From Actinomycetes bacterium (lineage in GTDB: Bacteria > Actinomycetota > Actinomycetes > Actinomycetales > Cellulomonadaceae), in NCBI GenBank assembly GCA_023390875.1, contig JAEWCA010000353.1:1-8953 (forward strand): 8,953 bases of DNA, in the 5' to 3' direction. Positions 1-5,030 of the stretch are shown in pieces. Numbering within the stretch: the first letter of the stretch is position 1; each line of letters begins with the position of its first letter. A program made the translations under genes and the position numbers. The notes below the pieces were generated by a model. It had not been told where the DNA came from, ran no database searches, and saw only the letters and a list, made by a program, of their open reading frames with translations.

Positions 1-44
1 CCCGGGCGGGCCCCCCCCCCCCGGGGGCGGGCCCCCCGGCCCCG
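1..44. repeat. C/G homopolymer-rich tract with hairpin and G-quadruplex potential
   Basis: The first 44 bases contain no A or T. The tract has a 12-base C run at 11-22, a C6 run at 32-37 and a C4 run at 40-43. Two readings compete. A hairpin can form between 21-27 and 33-39 (7 bp, 5-base loop), which would suit a terminator for whatever lies to the left. Read on the minus strand, at least four G tracts within 44 bases meet the usual G-quadruplex pattern. The tract ends about 20 bases before a candidate -10 box for zur. The window edge cuts off the left context, so its role cannot be assigned. Confidence 0.5.
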
Positions 45-64
45 TCGCCGTCTGCGGGCTCGAC

Positions 65-70
65 TATGAT
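65..70 (+). promoter_or_regulatory. Candidate -10 element for zur
   Basis: TATGAT differs from the TATAAT consensus at one position and lies 30 bases before the zur start codon, which would give a leader of roughly 24 bases. No recognisable -35 hexamer is seen in the G/C-only stretch upstream, which is common in actinobacterial promoters. No convincing Zur-box palindrome is visible here, so autoregulation is not supported. Confidence 0.3.
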
Positions 71-100
71 GCGAACGACTCTCAGGAAGGTGGCGCAGCG

Positions 101-493
101 ATGGTGGTGCGGCAGACGCGGCAGCGCGCCGAGATCCTCGACCTCCTGGACGACGTCTCCGAGTTCCGCAGCGCGCAGCAGCTGCACGAGATGCTCCGGT
201 CGCGCGGGTCGAGCGTCGGGCTCGCGACCGTCTACCGGGCGGTGCAGAGCCTCGCCGAGACGGGGGAGGTGGACGCCCTGCGCACCGCGGACGGCGAGTC
301 CGTCTACCGCCGGTGCGCGCAGCGCAGCCACCACCACCACCTCGTGTGCCGGTCCTGCGGCCGGACCGTCGAGATCGACGCCGGGCAGGCCGAGGCCTGG
401 GCCGGCCAGGTCGCCGCGGCGCACGGGTTCGACGACGTCGACCACACGATCGAGCTCGTCGGCACGTGCGCGACGTGCCGGGCGGCCGGCTGA
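101..493 (+). CDS. zur: Zinc uptake regulator Zur (Fur family)
   Basis: A 130-residue Fur-family repressor that senses zinc and, in related actinobacteria, represses zinc-uptake and alternative ribosomal protein genes. The N-terminal winged helix covers about residues 3-70, with the recognition segment around LATVYRAVQ (41-49). The C-terminal metal-binding half starts at the HHHH run (77-80). All zinc ligands that I recall for Mycobacterium tuberculosis FurB/Zur are present by alignment: D58, C72, H78, H80 (regulatory site); C83, C86, C123, C126 (structural site); H77, H79, E98, H115 (third site). This pattern favours Zur over Fur or PerR. The ATG at 101 is supported by AGGAAGG at 84-90 with a 10-base spacer and by the normal Zur N-terminus (TRQRAEIL). 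Length is typical. The stop lies one base from the stop of the convergent gene, so there is no intergenic terminator. Confidence 0.93.
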   Translation: MVVRQTRQRAEILDLLDDVSEFRSAQQLHEMLRSRGSSVGLATVYRAVQSLAETGEVDALRTADGESVYRRCAQRSHHHHLVCRSCGRTVEIDAGQAEAWAGQVAAAHGFDDVDHTIELVGTCATCRAAG

Positions 494-494
494 C

Positions 495-986
495 TCAGCC
501 CTTCGCCCGGGCGGCGATGACGCGGGGGAGCACCCACCAGCACGCGACGAGCATCACGAGGACCGCCCCGCCCACGACCCACCCCGCCGTCCGCGACACG
601 ACGATGTCGAACAGCAGCATGGGACCGCCCGCGAGCACGAGCGCGAGGATCAGCAGACCGGCCCGCGCGAACCCGTTGGCGGCGCCGACCAGCTGGGCCT
701 TCATGCGGCGGCGGAACAGCACGCGGTGCAGGCTCACGGGCGCGACGATGAGCGCGGTGGCGACGGCGGCCAGGATGACCAGCACCAGGTACAGCGTCAC
801 CTGGTAGTGGTCGAGGTCGGCGAACCGTTGCTGGAACGGCAGCGTCAGCAGGAACCCCGTGAGGATCTGCGCGCCGGTCTGCGTCACGCGCAGCTCCTGC
901 ATGAGCTCGTCCCAGTTGCGGTCCATCCGCTCCGTGAACGTCTCGTGCCGGTCGTCCGTCGGGTCCGCGTCGTGCTCCACCGCCAC
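495..986 (-). CDS. DUF6328 family small membrane protein
   Basis: A 163-residue protein matching, from memory, the actinobacterial DUF6328 family by its conserved core NWDELMQELRVTQTGAQ (24-40), then GFLLTLPFQQRF (44-55) and PVSLHRVLFRRR (83-94). A charged soluble N-terminus is followed by four hydrophobic stretches, roughly 37-52, 62-84, 106-130 and 133-154, so an integral membrane location is expected. The family has no established function and none is proposed. The start is a GTG, with a strong AAGGAGG just upstream. The spacer to the GTG at 986 is 4 bases and to an in-frame GTG two codons later (980) is 10, so either could be used. The gene is divergent from the threonine aldolase gene and convergent with zur. 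Confidence 0.85.
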   Translation of the reverse strand: MAVEHDADPTDDRHETFTERMDRNWDELMQELRVTQTGAQILTGFLLTLPFQQRFADLDHYQVTLYLVLVILAAVATALIVAPVSLHRVLFRRRMKAQLVGAANGFARAGLLILALVLAGGPMLLFDIVVSRTAGWVVGGAVLVMLVACWWVLPRVIAARAKG

Positions 987-990
987 CGTT

Positions 991-997
991 CCTCCTT
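991..997 (-). promoter_or_regulatory. Ribosome binding site of the DUF6328 gene
   Basis: Read on the minus strand this is AAGGAGG, a near-perfect anti-Shine-Dalgarno match. It fixes the start to one of two in-frame GTG codons at 986 (4-base spacer) or 980 (10-base spacer) and excludes starts further upstream. Confidence 0.8.
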
Positions 998-1049
998 CTC
1001 GTCGGTCGGATCATCGCGCATCATCCCCGCGCACGCCGCTGCGCCAGAT

Positions 1050-1062
1050 CCGGCGGAGCCGG
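1050..1062 (+). promoter_or_regulatory. Small hairpin touching the threonine aldolase ribosome binding site
   Basis: CCGGC (1050-1054) and GCCGG (1058-1062) form a 5-bp GC-only stem with a 3-base loop. Its right arm covers the first two bases of the ribosome binding site GGGAGAG (1061-1067). It could dampen translation initiation, but stems this short are frequent by chance at this GC content. Confidence 0.25.
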
Positions 1063-1067
1063 GAGAG
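1061..1067 (+). promoter_or_regulatory. Ribosome binding site deciding the threonine aldolase start
   Basis: GGGAGAG lies 9 bases before the GTG at 1077. The reading frame is open far upstream, back to position 66, only because of high GC content. This site and the start of family similarity at LHDADHRDFASDNYAG support the GTG at 1077 as the true start. Confidence 0.65.
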
Positions 1068-1076
1068 ACTGTCCCC

Positions 1077-2138
1077 GTGACCCGACTGCACGACGCCGAC
1101 CACCGCGACTTCGCGTCCGACAACTACGCGGGCGTCCACCCCGAGATCCTCGCCGCGATCGCCGAGGCCAACGGCGGCCACCAGATCGCCTACGGCGAGG
1201 ACGTCTACACGGCACGCCTGCAGGAGGTCGTGGCCGACCACTTCGGTCCGCAGGCGACCGCGTACCCCGTGTTCAACGGCACCGGCGCCAACGTGCTGTC
1301 CCTCCAGGCGGTGCTGCCGCGGTGGGGCGCCGTCATCTGCGCCGACACCGCCCACATCCACACCGACGAGAACGGCGCACCCGAACGCGTCGCGGGCATC
1401 AAGCTGCTCACGGTCCCGACGCCCGACGGCAAGCTCACCCCCGAGCTCGTCGAGCGGCAGGCGTGGGGCTTCGGCGACGAGCACCGCGCGCAGCCGGGCG
1501 TCGTCTCGATCACGCAGGCCACCGAGCTCGGCACGCTCTACACCCCCGACGAGGTCCGCGCGCTCGCCGACCAGGCGCACGCCCTCGGCCTGACGCTGCA
1601 CCTCGACGGCGCGCGGATCGCGAACGCGGCGGCCGCGCTCCACCTGCCGCTGCGGGCGTTCACCACCGACGCGGGCGTCGACGTCGTGTCGCTCGGCGGC
1701 ACCAAGAACGGGCTGCTGTTCGGCGAGGCCGTCGTGGTGCTCGACCCGGCGGCGGCGACCGGTCTGCCGTACCTGCGCAAGATGGACATGCAGCTCGCCT
1801 CGAAGATGCGCTTCGTGTCGGCGCAGCTCGTCGCCATGTTCGAGGGCGACCTGTGGCTGCGGTCCGCGCGGCACGCGAACGCCATGGCGGCGCGGCTCGC
1901 GGCCGGGCTCGCCGCGATCCCCGGGGCCGACATCACGCAGCCGACGCACGCGAACGGCGTGTTCGTCGCGCTGCCGGCCGACGTCACCGCGCGGCTGCGC
2001 GAGCGGTGGCGCTTCTACGACTGGCGCCTCGAGACCGGCGAGGTGCGGCTCATGTGCTCGTTCGACACCCAGGAGTCGGACGTCGACGAGCTCGTCGCCG
2101 CGGTCGCTGCCGCGCTCGGCGCCGTCCCGACCGCCTGA
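1077..2138 (+). CDS. Low-specificity L-threonine aldolase family enzyme (PLP-dependent)
   Basis: A 353-residue fold-type I PLP enzyme of the beta-eliminating lyase/threonine aldolase family. Known members split L-threonine or L-allo-threonine into glycine and acetaldehyde in the cytoplasm. Visible landmarks are DFASDNYAGVHPEIL (11-25) at the N-terminus; the cofactor-side motif HIHTDENGAPE, whose His normally stacks on PLP; HLDGARIANA with D177 (pyridine nitrogen) and R180; and the Schiff-base lysine K210 in SLGGTKNG. All key residues are present and length is normal for the family. The start is the GTG at 1077, supported by GGGAGAG with a 9-base spacer. The gene stands alone between a divergent membrane protein gene and the convergent cellulase gene, so context adds nothing about substrate. 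Related beta-eliminating lyases share this fold, so exact substrate preference is inferred. Confidence 0.88.
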   Translation: MTRLHDADHRDFASDNYAGVHPEILAAIAEANGGHQIAYGEDVYTARLQEVVADHFGPQATAYPVFNGTGANVLSLQAVLPRWGAVICADTAHIHTDENGAPERVAGIKLLTVPTPDGKLTPELVERQAWGFGDEHRAQPGVVSITQATELGTLYTPDEVRALADQAHALGLTLHLDGARIANAAAALHLPLRAFTTDAGVDVVSLGGTKNGLLFGEAVVVLDPAAATGLPYLRKMDMQLASKMRFVSAQLVAMFEGDLWLRSARHANAMAARLAAGLAAIPGADITQPTHANGVFVALPADVTARLRERWRFYDWRLETGEVRLMCSFDTQESDVDELVAAVAAALGAVPTA

Positions 2139-2162
2139 CGGTCCGCGCACGGGCGACGACGG

Positions 2163-2196
2163 GCGGGGGCCCTCCGGCGAACCGGAGGACCCCCGC
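2163..2196. terminator. Bidirectional GC-rich terminator hairpin
   Basis: GCGGGGG-C-CCTCCGG (2163-2177), loop CGAA, then CCGGAGG-A-CCCCCGC (2182-2196): 14 base pairs with one C/A mismatch. It sits 24 bases after the threonine aldolase stop and 18 bases from the cellulase stop, where two converging genes need termination. There is no T run on either side. This fits the U-less hairpin terminators typical of high-GC actinobacteria, and its near symmetry suits termination in both directions. Confidence 0.8.
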
Positions 2197-2214
2197 TGCG
2201 TCATGCGGTGCGGA

Positions 2215-4827
2215 TCAGCCGACGGTGCAGGGAGCACCGTTCAGCGTGAACGCGGTGGGGTTGTTGTTCGTCCCCGTGTGCGAGCCGTTGAAGCCGATGT
2301 CGACCGACTGGCCGGCGGCCAGCGAGCCGTTCCACGCGGCGTTCTTGGCCGTGACCGCCGTGCCGGACTGCGACCAGTCGGCGCTCCAGCCCTGCGTCAC
2401 CTTCTGGCCGTTCGCGAACGAGAACCCGAGGTTCCAGCTCGACAGCGCGGACGTGCCGGTGTTGGTGACCTTGACGGAGGCCGTGAAGCCGTTGTTCCAG
2501 CTGTTGGCCGTGTAGGTGACCTTGCAGGCACCGGTCGTGGTGGTGTTCTGCGTCGTGGCGGTCACCGCGGTGGACGCGGCGGACACGTTGCCCGCGTTGT
2601 CCTTGGCCTTGACGGTGAACGTGTACGCCGTGTTCGCGGACAGGCCGGTCACGGTGTAGCTCGTGGTCGTCACCGTGGCGACGAGCGTCGAGCCCTGGAA
2701 CACCTGGTAGCCGGCGAGGCCGGAGCCGCCCGAGTTGTCCGTGGACGCGGCCCACGACAGCGCGATGCTGCTCGTCGTCGTGGTGCCCGCGGCCAGGGCG
2801 GCGGGGACCGACGGCGCGGTCGTGTCGGTGACGGTGCCCGACTGGGTCGTCGCCGAGACGGCCGACGACGCGGCGGACACGTTGCCCGCGACGTCCTTGG
2901 CCCGGACGGAGAACGAGTACGCCGTGCCGGCGGTCAGGCCGGTCACCGTGTAGCTCGTCGAGGTGGTGGTGCCGACGACCGTCGAGCCCTGGAGGACCTC
3001 GTAGCCGGCGACGCCGGAGCCGCCCGTGTTGTCGGTCGACGCGGTCCAGGACAGCGGGACCGAGGTCTGCGTCGTCGTGCCGGCCGTGAGACCGGTCGGG
3101 ACGGACGGCGCGGTGGTGTCCGTGGTGCCGCCGTTCGCGGTGGTCACGGAGACGGCCGACGAGGCGGACGACACGTTGCCCGCGGCGTCCTTCGCCTTGA
3201 CCGTGAACGAGTAGGTCGTGGCGGCCGACAGGCCGGTGACCGAGTAGCTCGTCGTGGTGGACGACCCGACGAGCGTCGTGCCGCGGTAGACGTCGTAGCC
3301 GGTGACGCCGACGTTGTCGGTCGACGCGGTCCACGACAGCGAGACCGAGCTCGACGTCGGGGTGCCGGCCGTGAGGCCCGTGGGGGCCGACGGCGCGGTG
3401 GTGTCGGTCTGGTTGTTGCTGCCGCCGATGACCGGGTAGGCGTTCTTCACCAGGGTGATGAACTGCTCCTCGAACCACTGACCCGCGAGCGGGGCGTTCG
3501 GCGTGGCGCCGGTGAGCTGGTTCTTGAGCTTGGGCGACACGAACGTCGGGTCGCACATGCGGTCGAAGCTCTTGCCCTGGTCGTTCGCGATCTCGCTCGA
3601 CGCACCGTCGGACTCGCCCGGGGGCTTGATCCAGACGAACGCGTCGAGGTGCGAGGCCGAGTAGCCGGACGGCGAGGCCTGCGGCAGCTCACCGATGCCC
3701 GCGCCGAGCGGGTTGCACCACGCGCCGCGGTGCACGCGCTTGTCGACCTTGGACGCGTTGACGTACGTGTTGAGGTCCGTGCTCGTCGACACCGCGGTCG
3801 GACGGTTCGGTCCGCCCCAGCCGTTGCGCGAGGTGTCGATCAGCATGCCGATCGACGACGGGAAGCCCGCCGCGACGAGCCGCGAGTACATGTCGGCGGT
3901 GAAGTCGGCCTCGTCGAGGTCCGGGTTCCACTCGTAGAAGTCGGCCGACCGGATCTGCCCGCTGCCGACCTGCTTGCTCGAGTCGGGCAGGAAGGGCTCG
4001 TTGAGCGGCGTCGAGTTGGCGGTGTCGGAGATGAAGCCGTCGACCGAGGCGACGCCCGCGGTGGTCGTCTTCGCGACCTCGGCGAACAGCTGCGCGGACG
4101 GGCCCGCGTTGCTGTCCCAGCCGAGCCAGCCGGAGTGGCCGATGTCGATGTAGTTGTACGCGTTCGGGATGGCGTGGAACTTGTCGAGCGCGTACTTCAC
4201 GCCGGCCCGGTAGTAGGGCGCGGCCTGCTGGCAGAGCGCCTCCGAGCTGTTCGTGACGAGGTTCGGCAGCGAGTCGGGCTCGATGGTGAGCGCGAAGCGC
4301 AGGCCCGAGTACTTGCTGTCCGACAGCAGCGCCGCGATCGCGTCGATGTACTCCGTCTTGTAGCGCGCGAGGCCGGCGTCGGTGGCGGGCAGCTCACCGT
4401 TCGAGGCCAGCGCGTAGCAGTCACGACCGGGCAGGTCGTAGATGACGATGTTGACGACGATCGGCGTCGACCCCGACTTCTGCGTCAGCGCGTTGTCGAG
4501 GTGGAACTTGAGGCCCTTGCCGTCGGCGTTGCCGGTGATGGCGCTGATGCGGTCCATCCACACACCGGTCGGCTGCTTCGCCACCGTGTGCATCTTGGCC
4601 GCGAGCGACGCGTCGGTCTGCCGCGTGGCAGCGCTCTCAACAGACGCCGCCCACGTCGGGTTCACGTACTGCGTGGCGCCGGCGTACGGGTTGTCGACGT
4701 GCGCCTCGGCGGCGCTGGCACCGGTCGCCGAGAAGGTCAGCGGGACCGCCACCATGGCGGTCGCCGTCGCAGCCGTCGCGGCGGCGCGCAGACGCCGCCC
4801 GACTGCTCTCTTGCCGTGTGTGGACAC
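2215..4827 (-). CDS. cbhA: Secreted cellobiohydrolase, GH6 - FnIII x3 - CBM2 (CbhA/Cel6B-like)
   Basis: An 870-residue extracellular cellulase with the domain order and length of Cellulomonas fimi CbhA (Cel6B), an inverting exo-glucanase releasing cellobiose from non-reducing chain ends. The signal peptide is about 1-39 (KR/RR region, hydrophobic core, ASA cleavage site); the mature protein probably begins AEAHVDNPYAG. GH6 domain, about 44-467: first signature IYDLPGRDC with D136; catalytic acid D185 in TIEPDSLPNL; D407 in WIKPPGESDG at the proposed base position. Likely disulfides are C137-C199 and C371-C425, as in other GH6 enzymes. Three FnIII domains follow (about 477-563, 572-661, 670-759). 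The CBM2 (768-870) has C768-C867 and surface tryptophans W777, W814 and W832. The start is a GTG with GGAGG 5 bases upstream. No key residue is missing. The gene follows a LacI-type regulator on the same strand, which suggests substrate-linked control. Endo- versus exo-activity is inferred from CbhA resemblance. Confidence 0.95.
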   Translation of the reverse strand: MSTHGKRAVGRRLRAAATAATATAMVAVPLTFSATGASAAEAHVDNPYAGATQYVNPTWAASVESAATRQTDASLAAKMHTVAKQPTGVWMDRISAITGNADGKGLKFHLDNALTQKSGSTPIVVNIVIYDLPGRDCYALASNGELPATDAGLARYKTEYIDAIAALLSDSKYSGLRFALTIEPDSLPNLVTNSSEALCQQAAPYYRAGVKYALDKFHAIPNAYNYIDIGHSGWLGWDSNAGPSAQLFAEVAKTTTAGVASVDGFISDTANSTPLNEPFLPDSSKQVGSGQIRSADFYEWNPDLDEADFTADMYSRLVAAGFPSSIGMLIDTSRNGWGGPNRPTAVSTSTDLNTYVNASKVDKRVHRGAWCNPLGAGIGELPQASPSGYSASHLDAFVWIKPPGESDGASSEIANDQGKSFDRMCDPTFVSPKLKNQLTGATPNAPLAGQWFEEQFITLVKNAYPVIGGSNNQTDTTAPSAPTGLTAGTPTSSSVSLSWTASTDNVGVTGYDVYRGTTLVGSSTTTSYSVTGLSAATTYSFTVKAKDAAGNVSSASSAVSVTTANGGTTDTTAPSVPTGLTAGTTTQTSVPLSWTASTDNTGGSGVAGYEVLQGSTVVGTTTSTSYTVTGLTAGTAYSFSVRAKDVAGNVSAASSAVSATTQSGTVTDTTAPSVPAALAAGTTTTSSIALSWAASTDNSGGSGLAGYQVFQGSTLVATVTTTSYTVTGLSANTAYTFTVKAKDNAGNVSAASTAVTATTQNTTTTGACKVTYTANSWNNGFTASVKVTNTGTSALSSWNLGFSFANGQKVTQGWSADWSQSGTAVTAKNAAWNGSLAAGQSVDIGFNGSHTGTNNNPTAFTLNGAPCTVG
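2551..3402 (-). repeat. Three tandem FnIII-encoding repeats inside the cellulase gene
   Basis: Three in-frame units of about 260-270 bp each (about 3399-3139, 3114-2845 and 2820-2551) encode the fibronectin type III domains. They are similar at DNA level as well as in protein: the segment ending near GACACGTTGCCCGC recurs at about 2578, 2875 and 3168. Units 2 and 3 (nearest the CBM2) share a small insertion, GGSG, after the STDN motif, and unit 1 lacks it. This suggests that units 2 and 3 arose from the more recent duplication. Confidence 0.8.
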
Positions 4828-4832
4828 GTAGT

Positions 4833-4837
4833 CCTCC
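4833..4837 (-). promoter_or_regulatory. Ribosome binding site of the cellulase gene
   Basis: Read on the minus strand this is GGAGG, 5 bases before the GTG start at 4827. No better start codon with a binding site lies upstream, and the resulting N-terminus is a normal signal peptide. Confidence 0.75.
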
Positions 4838-4881
4838 GGATGTCGTTCGGCACACCCGGCAGACCGTCCTGCTCAGGCGCG

Positions 4882-4909
4882 AGTCGCCCGGGGGGAGTCC
4901 ACGGCGACT
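4882..4909 (-). promoter_or_regulatory. Perfect 7-bp inverted repeat in the cellulase leader
   Basis: AGTCGCC (4882-4888) and GGCGACT (4903-4909) are exact inverse complements separated by 14 bases, lying 55-82 bases before the cellulase start. If transcription starts in the A/T-rich island near 4950-5000, this forms a stem-loop in the untranslated leader. It could also be a protein-binding palindrome. Function is unknown. Confidence 0.45.
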
Positions 4910-4932
4910 GGCCGCCACCTGATCACGCGGCC
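4910..4932 (-). promoter_or_regulatory. Second leader hairpin, directly adjoining the first
   Basis: GGCCGC (4910-4915) and GCGGCC (4927-4932) pair perfectly across 11 bases and begin exactly where the previous hairpin ends. The two could stack in the cellulase mRNA leader. Six-base GC-only arms are not rare at this GC content, so support is modest. Confidence 0.35.
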
Positions 4933-4954
4933 CACCCGGACGGCATCGGGCAAA

Positions 4955-4979
4955 TCGTTTAAGCATGACGCTTTACCGA
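4955..4979. promoter_or_regulatory. Candidate operator upstream of the cellulase gene
   Basis: TCGTTTAAGC (4955-4964), spacer ATGAC, GCTTTACCGA (4970-4979): 8 of 10 positions are complementary. It lies in the only clearly A/T-rich island of this 203-base gap, about 130-150 bases before the cellulase start. The half-sites resemble LacI-family operator halves, although the 5-base spacer is not the usual CG-centred form. The gene for a LacI-type regulator is the next gene upstream. No convincing -35/-10 pair was found nearby. The CebR/CelR box TGGGAGCGCTCCCA of Streptomyces and Thermobifida is absent. Confidence 0.45.
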
Positions 4980-5009
4980 ATCGTGACATTTGATGCCACA
5001 CGGTGCCGT

Positions 5010-5027
5010 CCGGGCGCGCAGCGCCGG
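5010..5027 (-). terminator. Possible terminator hairpin after the LacI regulator gene
   Basis: Read on the minus strand, CCGGCGC-TGC-GCGCCCGG forms a 7-bp stem with one bulged C and a 3-base loop, starting 3 bases after the regulator's stop codon. There is no U run. It could limit read-through into the cellulase gene, but it is weaker than the hairpin at 2163-2196. Confidence 0.4.
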
Positions 5028-5030
5028 TCC

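Noticed and set aside
1..100. Zur-box palindrome upstream of zur
   Set aside because: Apart from TATGAT, the region lacks an A/T-rich inverted repeat of the Zur-box type, so autoregulation by Zur is not claimed.
329..341. CAC triplet repeat in the first gene
   Set aside because: It encodes the His-rich zinc-binding stretch of Zur, which is conserved in the family, so it is not a microsatellite of separate interest.
1003..1026. Repeated ATCATC-like words in the divergent gap that could be -10 boxes
   Set aside because: They match the consensus weakly in both orientations and no -35 partner at a proper distance is visible, so no promoter is called.
66..1076. Upstream extension of the threonine aldolase reading frame back to position 66
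   Set aside because: The extension covers zur and the DUF6328 gene in other frames and reads as low-complexity sequence. Family similarity starts just after the GTG at 1077, which has a ribosome binding site.
2551..3402. Regularly spaced repeats that might suggest a CRISPR array or satellite
   Set aside because: The repeats are about 270 bp long, in frame, and encode FnIII domains, so they are protein module repeats.
2203..4962. Very long open frame on the + strand (919 codons) opposite the cellulase gene
   Set aside because: Its product is a low-complexity Arg/Gly/Val-rich string with no family resemblance. It is a shadow of the third-position GC bias of the real cellulase gene on the minus strand, which has a clear signal peptide, GH6 motifs and CBM2.
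4828..5030. CebR/CelR box TGGGAGCGCTCCCA in the cellulase upstream gap
   Set aside because: I read the gap on both strands and found no full or near-full match, so CebR-type control is not supported here.
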